From: an uncultured Nitrospira sp.
GTDB taxonomy: Bacteria > Nitrospirota > Nitrospiria > Nitrospirales > Nitrospiraceae
NCBI GenBank assembly: GCA_902500805.1
Contig: CABVSA010000013.1
Coordinates: forward strand, 1-61,167
Direction of reading: 5' to 3'
DNA: 61,167 bases
Numbering within the stretch: position 1 is the first letter of the stretch; each line of letters starts with the position of its first letter. Below the pieces are notes generated by a model, which saw nothing but the letters and a program-made list of their open reading frames with translations, ran no database searches and was not told the origin of the DNA. Position numbers and translations under genes: made by a program. Positions 8,500 to 17,577 of this stretch are shown here, piece by piece.

Positions 8500-8580
8500 A
8501 TGATGCTATTCATTGTTGAGGCATTCGTGTTCTGCATCATTATCGTGTTGATGTATGCAGCGATTAGATTTGAGTCGTGA
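8500..8580 (+). CDS. Small single-pass membrane protein (26 aa)
   Basis: A 26-codon ORF starting MMLFIVEAF, then a hydrophobic helix (VFCIIIVLMYAAI), ending RFES. It has one of the best ribosome binding sites in the window (GGAAGGAGGTGAAAGGTC, then ATG 8500 with a second ATG at 8503). That context makes translation credible despite its size. No function can be assigned; similar tiny helices often regulate or stabilise membrane complexes, which is only a general analogy. Confidence 0.6.
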   Translation: MMLFIVEAFVFCIIIVLMYAAIRFES

Positions 8581-8811
8581 GTGAATACAGAGAATCGTAG
8601 TGACTTCCAGAATGGAGCATGAGAGGGAATAAGGGCGCAAGAACGAGAGCGCCGTAGGAAAGCCGATAGAGCGTACGATTCATGGCTCTCGCCAAAGAGA
8701 CGCGGTCGTTGTCGAAGATATTCGGGGTTGGCGCTCTTTCATGTCCTTTGGCATCTGAGACTCTTCCCCAGCTCTTGACGTGAGGCCAATCGCTGTGCCA
8801 GTAAATGACTC

Positions 8812-9495
8812 ATGCGTGCCGTGTGTCTTCAACATGTTCCCTTTGAAGGTTCTGGTGCCTTTGCGAAGGCTCTTGCCAAGCGCGGGGTGAGTCTTGACTC
8901 GTATCTCGTTCCGAAGGATGGACTTCCTCAAGATGCAGGTGATCTGCTGATCGTCATGGGTGGGCCGATGTCGGTCAACGATCCTGATCCATGGATTGCG
9001 GAAGAGACTGTCTTTATCCGGTCCTCGCTTCTGGCCAATAAGCCGGTGATCGGTGTGTGCCTCGGGAGTCAATTCATGGCCAAAGCGCTTGGCGCTACGG
9101 TGCGATCGGGCAAGGCGCTCGAAATCGGCATGACCCCGGTTCGCCTCACTGATAAGGGGAAGAACGACCCGGTGTTTGGGGATTGCCCTGAGACGTTCAG
9201 CGTATTCGAGTGGCACGGAGAGATCTTTGATCTGCCCAATGATTGCGTGCCCTTGGCCGGTTCGGACATCGCCCCCCTCCAAGCCTTTCGGTACGGCGAG
9301 CGAGCCTATGGGTTGCTCTTTCATCTTGAAATGGAAGAGGGTGGAATCGATTCCCTCTGCCGTGAGTGTGCGCCGGATGTGACGAAAGCGGGGCTCACCG
9401 CACAACAGGTCAAAACCACTGCCTTGCCACAGCTTCCGCAACTCCATCACATGGCTGATCGGTTGATCGGTCATCTGCTTACTCGTACACGTTGA
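8812..9495 (+). CDS. Class I glutamine amidotransferase (GMP synthase-like)
   Basis: A 227-residue stand-alone class I GATase. The oxyanion strand is VMGGPMSV, the nucleophile elbow is GVCLGSQ (Cys about residue 83), and the catalytic His lies in LLFHLEM with a Glu close by. This is the triad of the GuaA-type amidotransferase domain, which hydrolyses glutamine to supply ammonia. No synthetase partner lies next to it, so the acceptor is unknown; members of this group include putative gamma-glutamyl hydrolases. Confidence 0.85.
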   Translation: MRAVCLQHVPFEGSGAFAKALAKRGVSLDSYLVPKDGLPQDAGDLLIVMGGPMSVNDPDPWIAEETVFIRSSLLANKPVIGVCLGSQFMAKALGATVRSGKALEIGMTPVRLTDKGKNDPVFGDCPETFSVFEWHGEIFDLPNDCVPLAGSDIAPLQAFRYGERAYGLLFHLEMEEGGIDSLCRECAPDVTKAGLTAQQVKTTALPQLPQLHHMADRLIGHLLTRTR

Positions 9496-9535
9496 TTGCG
9501 GCTGTGGCTCTGAAGTACTCTACACACCCCTACTA

Positions 9536-9605
9536 ATGAGCTGTCAGCCTTCAGCTTTCAGCCGTCAGATCTGGGACGGTTGCTGTGGGCTGATCACTAA
9601 AGGCT
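9536..9605. repeat. Degenerate intergenic repeat (TCAGCC/TTCAGC units)
   Basis: A run of related 7-8 nt units (GTCAGCC TTCAGCT TTCAGCC GTCAG) is followed by partly complementary sequence (GGGCTGATCACTAAAGGCTGA) that could fold back. It sits between two plus-strand genes. It resembles other gene-end repeats in the window; no function shown. Confidence 0.4.
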
Positions 9606-9637
9606 GAGTGCTATTCATGAAAGGAGTTTGAGCGACC

Positions 9638-10813
9638 ATGGGTGGTTTTCCGATTGAAGTTGCGACACGTATCAAGACATTGCCGCCGTATCTCTTTGCG
9701 GCCATCGATAAGATGAAGCAAGAGGCGATTGCCCGCGGGGTCGATATTATCAACCTCGGGATCGGCGATCCCGACTTGCCGACGCCGATGCCGATTATTG
9801 AGAGCCTGGCGAAGGCTGCCACAGATCCCAAGCATCATCAATATCCGTCGTATGAAGGCATGCTCTCGTTCAGAAAGGCCGTCGCCGAGTGGTACAAGCG
9901 CCGCTTCAGTGTCACGTTGGATCCAGCCAATGAAGTCCTGACTCTGATCGGTTCCAAGGAAGGCATCGGCCACATCCACCTCGCCTTTGTCGATCCCGGA
10001 GATATCGTGCTGGTGCCTAGTCCTGGGTATCCGGTCTATCCGGTCGGGACGAGTTTTTGTGGTGGCCAGTCGCACATCATGCCGCTAACCAAGGCCAACG
10101 GCTTTCTCCCTGATCTCACAGCGATCCCAAAGGACGTGGCGAAGAAGGCCAAGCTGATGTGGCTGAATTCACCGAATAACCCAACCTCCGTCATCATGAC
10201 GAAGGACTATTTCAAACGGGTCGTGGACTTTGCGCAGGAGCATCAGGTGATCGTCTGTCACGATGCAGCCTATTCCGAGATCTACTATGACGGGCGACGG
10301 CCTTCGAGTTTTATGGAGGTCGATGGCGCCAAGGATGTCGGCGTGGAGTTCCACTCACTTTCGAAGACCTATAACATGACTGGATGGCGTCTCGGCTTCG
10401 TGGTGGGCAACAAGGATGTCCTGGCCGGACTTGGCAAGGTGAAAAGCAATTTGGATTCTGGTTGTTTTGAGGCAGTTCAAACGGCTGGGATCACGGCGCT
10501 TGGTCTGGACGATGCCGTGACGGACAACCTGAGAAAGACGTATCAGGAACGTCGAGACACGTTGGTCCCTGGCCTGAAGCAACTCGGCCTGGAGGTGGAT
10601 CCCCCTCCTGCTGCGTTCTATGTCTGGGTGACGGTCCCCAAGGGCTATACATCAACATCGTTTACGGCGCATCTGTTGGAAAAAGCCGGGATCGTGACGA
10701 CGCCGGGCAATGGCTTCGGCGCACCGGGTGAAGGCTATGTCCGCATGACGGTTTGCACTACCAAGGAGCGGTTAGCGGAAGCCGTCGAGCGAATCAAAAA
10801 GGTGGGATTCTAA
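9638..10813 (+). CDS. dapL: LL-diaminopimelate aminotransferase
   Basis: A 391-residue fold-type I PLP aminotransferase. It shows the GIGDPDLPTP entry, GSKEGIGHI, the NNPTS substrate loop, DAAYSEI, and the PLP lysine in SKTYNMTGWRLGF (about residue 240). These features and the length fit DapL, which converts tetrahydrodipicolinate directly to LL-diaminopimelate, bypassing succinylated or acetylated intermediates. The other lysine genes (dapA, dapB, lysA) are in the arg/lys operon at 23131-26109, consistent with the DapL route. A neighbouring aminotransferase class (aspartate or alanine) is the main alternative. Confidence 0.85.
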   Translation: MGGFPIEVATRIKTLPPYLFAAIDKMKQEAIARGVDIINLGIGDPDLPTPMPIIESLAKAATDPKHHQYPSYEGMLSFRKAVAEWYKRRFSVTLDPANEVLTLIGSKEGIGHIHLAFVDPGDIVLVPSPGYPVYPVGTSFCGGQSHIMPLTKANGFLPDLTAIPKDVAKKAKLMWLNSPNNPTSVIMTKDYFKRVVDFAQEHQVIVCHDAAYSEIYYDGRRPSSFMEVDGAKDVGVEFHSLSKTYNMTGWRLGFVVGNKDVLAGLGKVKSNLDSGCFEAVQTAGITALGLDDAVTDNLRKTYQERRDTLVPGLKQLGLEVDPPPAAFYVWVTVPKGYTSTSFTAHLLEKAGIVTTPGNGFGAPGEGYVRMTVCTTKERLAEAVERIKKVGF

Positions 10814-10820
10814 GAAACTC

Positions 10821-10910
10821 GTGAAGGGTAAGGGGTAAGGTGTGAGGGGTAACGATAGAGATCAGTTTATTGTGTATTAACACCTAACGCCTAACCCTTC
10901 ACCCCCTCAC
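10821..10910. repeat. Quasi-palindromic gene-end repeat between dapL and folK
   Basis: A G-rich run of GGGTAAG/GTGAGGGG units (10821-10852) is answered by a C-rich complement (TTAACACCTAACGCCTAACCC..., 10878-10910). Together they make a long imperfect hairpin just after the dapL stop. It is a likely terminator or mRNA 3'-end stabiliser built from degenerate tandem units. Confidence 0.5.
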
Positions 10911-10919
10911 GGTATTGTT

Positions 10920-11471
10920 ATGGAGACCGTCTTCATCGGATTCGGATCGAATGTCGGGGATCGTGTGGATTTTTGCGATCGGGCCGTGACGTTGCTTAGT
11001 CTCCTTCCCCATTCACGGCTGCAAGGCGTGTCATTGCTCTATGAGTCGGAACCGGTTCGTGACCGAACCGATCCAGGGGAGGGTTGGTTTCTCAACGGGG
11101 TGGTGCAGCTGGAAACCGACATTGCTCCACATAGCCTCTTTGCGATGCTCCAAGAAATTGAACGGGCACTTGGGCGTGATGAGGATCATCGGTCTGGTCC
11201 TCGCACGATCGACCTCGACATCCTCTTCTACGGGGCACGTCGGATTGATGAACCGGGACTGACCATTCCGCACCCTCGACTGCATCAACGACGGTTTGTT
11301 CTCATGCCCTTGAACGAACTTGATCCGCTCTGGGTCCATCCGAAGTTCAATCAATCGGTGGATCAGTTACTGGCCGACACCAAAGATCAATCCCAGGTGA
11401 ATCTGCTCGTTCCGCAACCTTCTACAAAATATGGTTCTCGACCGGCCTGCAGTGCGCAGCCTGAGCCATGA
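10920..11471 (+). CDS. folK: 2-amino-4-hydroxy-6-hydroxymethyldihydropteridine diphosphokinase
   Basis: A 183-residue HPPK carrying FIGFGSNVGDR at the N-terminus and the family signature GPRTIDLDILFYG near residue 97-109. It transfers pyrophosphate from ATP to 6-hydroxymethyl-dihydropterin in folate synthesis (cytoplasm). The last 4 bp overlap the panC start, so the two are translationally coupled. The C-terminal ~20 residues extend beyond the usual HPPK end. Confidence 0.93.
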   Translation: METVFIGFGSNVGDRVDFCDRAVTLLSLLPHSRLQGVSLLYESEPVRDRTDPGEGWFLNGVVQLETDIAPHSLFAMLQEIERALGRDEDHRSGPRTIDLDILFYGARRIDEPGLTIPHPRLHQRRFVLMPLNELDPLWVHPKFNQSVDQLLADTKDQSQVNLLVPQPSTKYGSRPACSAQPEP

Positions 11472-12328
11472 AGATCATTCGCTCACCGGCGGCTATGACA
11501 GGTTGGAGCGAGCGACTGAGGCGCGAAGGCGTCACGATCGGGTTTGTCCCGACGATGGGTGCGCTGCACGAGGGGCATCGATCACTGATTCGTGAAGCCC
11601 GGTTACAGTGTGATGCGCTCGTGGTGAGTATCTTTGTGAATCCGACCCAATTCGGTCCTCGGGAGGATCTGACCAAGTATCCCCGTCCTATTTCGCACGA
11701 CCGAGCGATCTGTCGACAGGAAGGCGTCGATGTCTGCTTTGAGCCGACGGTGGAGACTATGTATCCCACTGGATTTCAAACGACGGTGACCGTCCCAGCG
11801 GTCGCGCGGCGATGGGAAGGCGAGGCTCGCCCGCATCATTTTGCCGGGGTGGCGACCGTAGTGACCAAACTCTTTGGCATGGTCCGTCCACATCGGGCAC
11901 TGTTTGGGCAGAAAGACTTTCAGCAATCGGTGTTGGTTCAACAGCTGGTGAAGGATCTCAATCTCGGTGTTGATATTGCGGTCCGTCCCACTGTGCGTGA
12001 GCAGGATGGGTTGGCCATGAGCTCACGCAACGTCTATCTTTCCCAGGATGAGCGAGGGCGAGCGGTGGTGCTCTACAAGGGCCTCCAAGCCGGTGCCAAG
12101 GTGATCAGGACAGGGGAGACGGATGCAAGGATTATCCAGTCGGCGATGGCTCAGGTTATTCTCCAGGAATCGACTATTACGACCGACTATCTCGCCGTGT
12201 GTGACCCTCGCACGCTTGAGCCTGTCTCTTCCGTGACCTCGCGAGTGGTGTTGCTTGGTGCCGTCCGCGTCGGATCTGTTCGCCTGATCGATAACCTCCT
12301 GGTCAATACTCCTCGCCGAGCTTCTTAG
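11468..12328 (+). CDS. panC: Pantothenate synthetase
   Basis: A 286-residue enzyme with the nucleotidyltransferase motifs MGALHEGHRSLI, FVNPTQFGPREDL, GQKDFQQ and the KMSKS-like MSSRNVYLS. It joins pantoate and beta-alanine using ATP to make pantothenate for CoA. It overlaps folK by 4 bp (ATGA), a vitamin-biosynthesis pair. Confidence 0.95.
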   Translation: MKIIRSPAAMTGWSERLRREGVTIGFVPTMGALHEGHRSLIREARLQCDALVVSIFVNPTQFGPREDLTKYPRPISHDRAICRQEGVDVCFEPTVETMYPTGFQTTVTVPAVARRWEGEARPHHFAGVATVVTKLFGMVRPHRALFGQKDFQQSVLVQQLVKDLNLGVDIAVRPTVREQDGLAMSSRNVYLSQDERGRAVVLYKGLQAGAKVIRTGETDARIIQSAMAQVILQESTITTDYLAVCDPRTLEPVSSVTSRVVLLGAVRVGSVRLIDNLLVNTPRRAS

Positions 12329-12469
12329 GCGATACCCCACGTAGCAATTCATCGATCTCCCTTGGTGCTGGAAAGATCCGAGTGATGAGGGTTTCTGGGC
12401 TGCTCCCATTGGTCGGTCGGACCGTCCTAAACGGATCGCCTGAACAGTCTCTTCTATTGGGAATCGCTG

Positions 12470-12982
12470 TTATGTGAAAAGGTTCTGATGGAGGCTCTGT
12501 CCTACCAGCAGGCTGAGGATCACTTGGCTGAGGCGGTTCTTATCGTCCGTCACCATCTCCATGAATCGAATGCCCATCGATTCTGGCCGGGATGAGCAGA
12601 CCACGGCTGTCCCGATCTTAATCGGTTCCTCGTCGGAGGCCGGTTTGATCACAAGCTCAACAAACGTCCCCTGCGGGAGGGTTTTTGTGGTTTCGAGGGT
12701 GCAGCCACCCATGGAAATATCCGTCACCCGATTGTCAATCCGGACGGCGTTGTCCGCTAATAGATTGGCGCGAAGCGACACCGGGAGGCGTTCATATTGA
12801 CGGCGATCGGTAGGGGAGGTCGCAGGCTTGATCTGATTCCTGAAGACGCGAAAGCGTGTCGTGCACAGCTGGCATCGGAATGGGCAGCATTTAAAGCGAG
12901 TGAGGACCCGCCCTATGGCGCCTTCGTCGGGGATCACTCGAACGAAGGGTGTACCGCAACTCGGACAGTGTAGATCTTTCAT
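12470..12982 (-). CDS. PilZ-domain protein with N-terminal zinc-ribbon-like segment
   Basis: About 170 residues. The N-terminus has CPSCGTPF at residues 6-13 and a second cysteine group (CCPFRCQLC). The PilZ domain follows with RRQYERLPV (the RxxxR c-di-GMP element) and DISMGGCTLE (the D/NxSxxG element). Both ligand motifs are intact, so c-di-GMP binding is likely. ATG 12982 overlaps the stop of the upstream MazG-like gene (ATGA), deciding the start. The target of signalling is unknown. Confidence 0.8.
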   Translation of the reverse strand: MKDLHCPSCGTPFVRVIPDEGAIGRVLTRFKCCPFRCQLCTTRFRVFRNQIKPATSPTDRRQYERLPVSLRANLLADNAVRIDNRVTDISMGGCTLETTKTLPQGTFVELVIKPASDEEPIKIGTAVVCSSRPESMGIRFMEMVTDDKNRLSQVILSLLVGQSLHQNLFT

Positions 12983-13413
12983 GAACTCCGAGGAACACCG
13001 GCGGCAGCTGCATGACCACATGGCTGCTCCGCCAACGCGTGCTCCTGCTGTGCCTCCAGAATTGAGACGAGATCAGCGGGCGAATAGGTAGAGGGCTTCA
13101 CCCATTTCCCATCCGCCCGCTTGTATCCACCGACTTTACTCAGATTCGACCGATGGACTTCCTGGAAGACGGGTTCCATATCAATTCCATATGAAACAGC
13201 GGTGCCGTAGGTCACATAGAGTAGGTCCGCCATTTCTTTCGCAACGGCAGTCAAATCTCCGGTCGCCATGGCCTCTTTCAATTCGTCGAATTCTTCCTGA
13301 ATCAGTCGGACTCGAAGGCGCTTCGTGTCCTCATTCACATTCGTTGGGGCGGTCTGTATCAAAATCTCAAACTTGCCGTGAAATGCTTCCACCATGGCTT
13401 GTTCGCTGGTCAT
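12979..13413 (-). CDS. MazG-like nucleotide pyrophosphohydrolase (PRA-PH type)
   Basis: A 144-residue all-alpha NTP-PPase-like protein. The metal-binding pattern is visible as EEFDELKEA and, about 20 residues on, EMADLLYVTYG (an E-E-x-E/D arrangement). It also carries a C-terminal SNLSKVGGYKRADGKWVKP segment typical of the phosphoribosyl-ATP pyrophosphohydrolase-like group. It probably hydrolyses a nucleoside triphosphate or related house-cleaning substrate. It overlaps the PilZ gene by 4 bp and follows RmuC closely. Confidence 0.8.
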   Translation of the reverse strand: MTSEQAMVEAFHGKFEILIQTAPTNVNEDTKRLRVRLIQEEFDELKEAMATGDLTAVAKEMADLLYVTYGTAVSYGIDMEPVFQEVHRSNLSKVGGYKRADGKWVKPSTYSPADLVSILEAQQEHALAEQPCGHAAAAGVPRSS

Positions 13414-13422
13414 TGTGCTCCT

Positions 13423-14796
13423 TCATTCCATCTCTAGCGGTAACGTTTTCCGTGGCACCACCTCCGTCGGTTCAAGGACGGGAATCTCGCGATCGGAGGA
13501 GATACCCAACTCTTTAAATCTGCGTGCTGCCGGGAGAATGCGCGTCTCCAAGGAGCCAATGGCGCGATTGTAGGACGAGACGCTTTTCCCGAGCGATTGG
13601 CCGACATCGTTCATATGCCCGGCTAAGACCGCCATTCGTTCGTACAGCTCTTTCCCCAGGCGACCTGCTTCTTCAGCATGGGCGGTCATTCGTTCTTGTC
13701 GCCAGCCGTAGGCGACCGCACGGAGCAAGGCAATGAGAGTCGAGGGGGTGGCTAAGACGATGCCATTGGCGAATCCTTCTTCAATCAGTCTGGGGTTCTG
13801 ATCCAACGCGGCGCCGAGAAATTGTTCGCCTGGCAGGAAGAGCACAACGAATTCAGGGGTGCGGTCAAACTGTGTCCAATAGGCTTTCAACGACAATTCA
13901 TCCATGCGGCTCTTGACCTGGGCGGCGTGGCGGCGCAAGGCCTCGGCCTGTTGCGTCTCATTCTGTGCTTCATGGGCATCGAGATAGGCAGAGAGCACGG
14001 TTTTTGCGTCAACGATGATTTGCCGTCCTCCGGGCAATTGAACCACCATGTCCGGACGGAGGCGCCCCTCGTCGCCGGTGACGGAGAGTTGTTCCACAAA
14101 ATCGCAATGGTCCACCATGCCGGCGAGTTCGGCGACACGCTTCAATGTGAGCTCACCCCACTGGCCTCGGATCGCCGGAGCTCGTAAGGCCTTGACCAAG
14201 TTGCCCGTCTCTTGTTGCAACCGGTGCTGGGAGTCGGCCAGTGATTTCAGGTGCTGATCCAATCCACCGTAAGCCGATTGCCGAGATTGTTCGAGCAGCC
14301 GCAGCTCTTCATTGTAGCGGTGAAGAGAATCTTGCAGGGGGCGAACCAAGCCATCGATGGCCTGTTGTCTCTGAGCAAGATCGCCTTCTGCTTTGATATG
14401 CAGGCTTTCAAACGACACGGCGGCGAGTTTCAAGAACGCGTCGTTGTTTTGCTTCAACGCTTCGCCGGACAGCGCTTGAAATGATCCAATGAGTTCGTGG
14501 CGTGTATGGTCGATCAAGGCTTTCTGTTCCAGGAGCTGTCGCGCGGCGTCTTCCATTCTGGTTTCCGCGGCGACTCGAGCCTGTTGAACTGCTGCCAACT
14601 CGTCACGGAGTGAGCCGGTCACCGTTCGTTCTTGGTCCACCTGTTTTCTTAGCTCATCCGCAGTCGCTTCGGCCCGTTGCGCGTGAGGTCGTAGGCGACT
14701 CGTGACCCACAGTCCTACCAGCACACCGCCCAACAACAGCCCAACCACAAACCCCACGAGGCTACTCGGAGTCAGACTTGTTAGGAATTGATCCAT
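13423..14796 (-). CDS. rmuC: RmuC-family DNA recombination protein
   Basis: About 457 residues, with an N-terminal membrane helix (SLVGFVVGLLLGGVLVGLWV), a long coiled coil to about residue 200, and the RmuC core. The core shows RGQWGELTLKRVAELAGM, DFVEQ, RPDMVVQLPGG and DAKTVLSAYLDA, plus VLFLPGEQFLGAAL. RmuC limits inversions at short inverted repeats and has a restriction-endonuclease-like fold. ATG 14796 is chosen over a TTG at 14850. It is 9 bp upstream of the MazG-like gene, likely one operon. Confidence 0.88.
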   Translation of the reverse strand: MDQFLTSLTPSSLVGFVVGLLLGGVLVGLWVTSRLRPHAQRAEATADELRKQVDQERTVTGSLRDELAAVQQARVAAETRMEDAARQLLEQKALIDHTRHELIGSFQALSGEALKQNNDAFLKLAAVSFESLHIKAEGDLAQRQQAIDGLVRPLQDSLHRYNEELRLLEQSRQSAYGGLDQHLKSLADSQHRLQQETGNLVKALRAPAIRGQWGELTLKRVAELAGMVDHCDFVEQLSVTGDEGRLRPDMVVQLPGGRQIIVDAKTVLSAYLDAHEAQNETQQAEALRRHAAQVKSRMDELSLKAYWTQFDRTPEFVVLFLPGEQFLGAALDQNPRLIEEGFANGIVLATPSTLIALLRAVAYGWRQERMTAHAEEAGRLGKELYERMAVLAGHMNDVGQSLGKSVSSYNRAIGSLETRILPAARRFKELGISSDREIPVLEPTEVVPRKTLPLEME

Positions 14797-14922
14797 ATCC
14801 GACGTACCAATTTGTCTATAAGACTGAGCCGCTACATATAGCGTATTCAATAGAGAATCGTTGGGAGATTACGCAAGGTATTGAGAAAGGTCAAGACGCA
14901 GACGGCTCAGGATCAATTAGCC

Positions 14923-17562
14923 CTAGATAGACTTTACCGATTGAGACGGCCCTATACGAATGGTCCCGGATCCGGCGTCGAGGGTGACCGGCATCCCATC
15001 AGACAGTCGTACCATGGCCGACTCCACGTTTGCGATCGTCGGCAATCCATATTCTCGGGCAATGATTGCTCCATGAGACAGGGTGCCGCCCATTTCTGCG
15101 ATCAACCCTCCTGCGAGGCCAAAGAGGGGGGCCAACCCTGGATCGATCACCGGCACCACCAGAATCTCTCCTGGCAGTACTTTGCTCCAGTCCGCTGCTG
15201 ATCGAATGAGGCGAACCGGACCAGTTACGGTTCCAATGCTGATTGGCATGCCAGATAAGGCGCAGTCTTCTCCAGTGTGATCTTGTGTCACGGTCTGATG
15301 CCTCACAGTTGTCCAGTCGTGAACGGTGTCTGGTACCTTGATCGCGATGCGCTGCTCGCGTTCGGCTCTCCTGGCGGCGATAACCGCATTCCAGTCTTGG
15401 GTGTTTCCGTTCATCAAGTCTGTCCGATCGGCAATGGTTAAGAAAAAAATGTCATCTCTCTGCCGGAGTAACCCCTGTTCGACAAGGCATTCTCCAAGCC
15501 TGATCAGGAGGGCTCGGATAGCTGCTGAGTAATACATCAAATGGTGCCGATTGGCTTCTCGTAACGAAAAGAATCGGCACAAGCGTCGATAACACCAGAG
15601 GAAGATGGCCCATCGGCCCAACCGCCAGCCTAGGCGTTGCTTGATCTCACCGAGCGCGGAGACCTGCTTGTTGCCTTGACGCAATAGAACGGTGTCCTGT
15701 GAGGGAGTATTGGAGATAACTTGAGCGCGTAGAATCGACAGGATTACCGTAGGGTTGTCGGCGAGGCGCGGCGACATCACATCCGATTCACCAACCCCGC
15801 GATGCCCATAATCGTCAAGGTACTTGTCGAAGGCGTGCAAGAATTCTGTGCCGGCCAGAGTCGTTCGGAATGTCGTTGGGTCCCATGATGTTGATGTAAG
15901 AATGGTATGGGTACGAGGGTCTCCTTTGGCGAGGTCGGTGAGCCCAGCCAGCCGAAGAATTTGTTGTGCGCTAATGACGGTCCCTTGTCCTTGCAGCGCG
16001 GCGTTCAGTAGCATTCGCCAGTCAGGGCCTAACCATCCGGGCAGCACTGTGCTGAAAAGTTGAAGGCACTGTCCGACTCCCCCCGCAATACCAAACGTGA
16101 TTTCCCGATGTTCAAGCCATGGGCCGAGCCTATCGAGCTCCGACATGAGCTCGTTAGGGGAGAGGTTCAGCACAGATTCGTGTTGATAGGTATCGGCCAA
16201 CCCCTTCATCTCGGCAAAGACACGTGGCCCCACTCGCTCGACGCGGCGCATTTCCTTCAGCATCAGCCATGCGGCACGAAGGGACGTCATTTTTCCCAGC
16301 CGTTGAACTTGCGGCGGCCTGTGCAGCGGTTCACCACCCATCTGTTCCGCATTCAATCCAGGATCGCCGCCGAGCTGCGCAACCAGCAGGTGAAAGAGTG
16401 TGACGTTCAGGTATGGGCGTCCCTGTAAGATTCGGACCGAGGTAAGTCCTTCTGGAATTCGGCACCCGAGCCGGCGGTACTGCTCGAGGATGTAGCGGTC
16501 CATAAACTGCTCTAGGAATGAAAGACTCAATGGGCTGGGAAGTTCAGGGAGCGTCTCCTTAAAGTTGGTTCGTGACCACTCGCAGTCGTCGTTTGTCAGG
16601 TCGGGAGTTAGTCGAACGTTGGTGATCGGGCGAGCCTGTAGGATCCAGAGTTGTTCCGTATCAAAGGCCCATTCGATATCGGTGGGTTGTCCGAAGGTCC
16701 GCTCAATCTCCTTGGCAATCTGGGCAAGCGAAAGGAGTTGATTATCCGTGAGAGACGATCGAGTTTGCGCGTCTTCTTCGAGGGAAGCTTGTCGCAAGCC
16801 TGTCTTCGAGACGCGCAAACAGTCAGTCTTTCTGGCTAAGAGACGGGTAAGAGTCTGGAATGGTTTTCCTGCTTCATCGGGTACCTCCACCACATATTGG
16901 TCCGGGGTAACCGTCCCGTCGACCAGCGGAGCAGCGAGACCAGGGATGGCATTTACCATAACCTGCGAGCGTTGTCTCGTGACAGGGTGAACGGAGTACG
17001 CGACGCCTGCTGCCTGCGCATTGATCATCGGTTGGATGATGACAGCCATTTTCGGCGCTACTCTCTGGCGCTGTCTGGCCAGGTAGCTGACAACCCGCAT
17101 CTCCCAGAGTGAAGCCCAGAGGTCTTTGATTGCGCACGCGATTTCCGGAAGCGTGAGGCCAAGGTGAGTGCGATAGAGGCCGGCAGCACTTGCATGAGCG
17201 GCGTCCTCGGTGGTGGCTGAAGAGCGGACCGCCCAGAGTATGCCGGATGGGAGCCCCAGCGCGTGCAATGCAGTCAGGCAGTCCGTGGTGAGATGGGAAA
17301 TCTCGGTTTGGTTGATTTGCGACCGACAACCAGCCAATGCCGAAAGTCGGTCAGACTCCGACAATCCAATGATCCGATGCCACTCGTCCTGGTCTCGGAA
17401 ACCCGAACCATGCAGATGGTGGACATAGGCGTCGGTTGTCACACAGAGTCCAGGCGGGACTGAGAATCCGGTCTCAATCAGTCGGCGAAGTCCAAGCGCC
17501 TTCCCACCCACGAGACCCAGATCATGACAGTGGGAGAGTGGGATGATGAAGGAAGACACCAT
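14923..17562 (-). CDS. Rifampicin phosphotransferase/PEP-synthase-like enzyme
   Basis: An 879-residue protein. The N-terminal ATP-grasp domain opens LVGGKALGLRRLIETGFSVPPG and includes the ATP-site WAVRSSATTEDA; a middle domain begins near ECEWSRTNFKETLPELPSPLS; the C-terminal swivelling His domain has GGTLSHGAIIAREYGLPT. There is no PEP-binding TIM barrel, so it is not a PEP synthase or PPDK. Order and size match rifampicin phosphotransferase (ATP, drug-binding, His). The true substrate in this organism is unknown. It is 15 bp from a glycerate 2-kinase gene on the same strand, so a small-acid metabolite is possible. Confidence 0.75.
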   Translation of the reverse strand: MVSSFIIPLSHCHDLGLVGGKALGLRRLIETGFSVPPGLCVTTDAYVHHLHGSGFRDQDEWHRIIGLSESDRLSALAGCRSQINQTEISHLTTDCLTALHALGLPSGILWAVRSSATTEDAAHASAAGLYRTHLGLTLPEIACAIKDLWASLWEMRVVSYLARQRQRVAPKMAVIIQPMINAQAAGVAYSVHPVTRQRSQVMVNAIPGLAAPLVDGTVTPDQYVVEVPDEAGKPFQTLTRLLARKTDCLRVSKTGLRQASLEEDAQTRSSLTDNQLLSLAQIAKEIERTFGQPTDIEWAFDTEQLWILQARPITNVRLTPDLTNDDCEWSRTNFKETLPELPSPLSLSFLEQFMDRYILEQYRRLGCRIPEGLTSVRILQGRPYLNVTLFHLLVAQLGGDPGLNAEQMGGEPLHRPPQVQRLGKMTSLRAAWLMLKEMRRVERVGPRVFAEMKGLADTYQHESVLNLSPNELMSELDRLGPWLEHREITFGIAGGVGQCLQLFSTVLPGWLGPDWRMLLNAALQGQGTVISAQQILRLAGLTDLAKGDPRTHTILTSTSWDPTTFRTTLAGTEFLHAFDKYLDDYGHRGVGESDVMSPRLADNPTVILSILRAQVISNTPSQDTVLLRQGNKQVSALGEIKQRLGWRLGRWAIFLWCYRRLCRFFSLREANRHHLMYYSAAIRALLIRLGECLVEQGLLRQRDDIFFLTIADRTDLMNGNTQDWNAVIAARRAEREQRIAIKVPDTVHDWTTVRHQTVTQDHTGEDCALSGMPISIGTVTGPVRLIRSAADWSKVLPGEILVVPVIDPGLAPLFGLAGGLIAEMGGTLSHGAIIAREYGLPTIANVESAMVRLSDGMPVTLDAGSGTIRIGPSQSVKSI

Positions 17563-17577
17563 ACGGCCGCATAGTAT

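Noticed and set aside
8298..8540. An 80-codon minus-strand frame
   Set aside because: It lies opposite the small membrane gene with a strong ribosome site and shows no protein-like features.
14923..17562. Phosphoenolpyruvate synthase or pyruvate phosphate dikinase
   Set aside because: The C-terminal PEP-binding barrel is missing and the protein ends after the His domain, as in rifampicin phosphotransferases.
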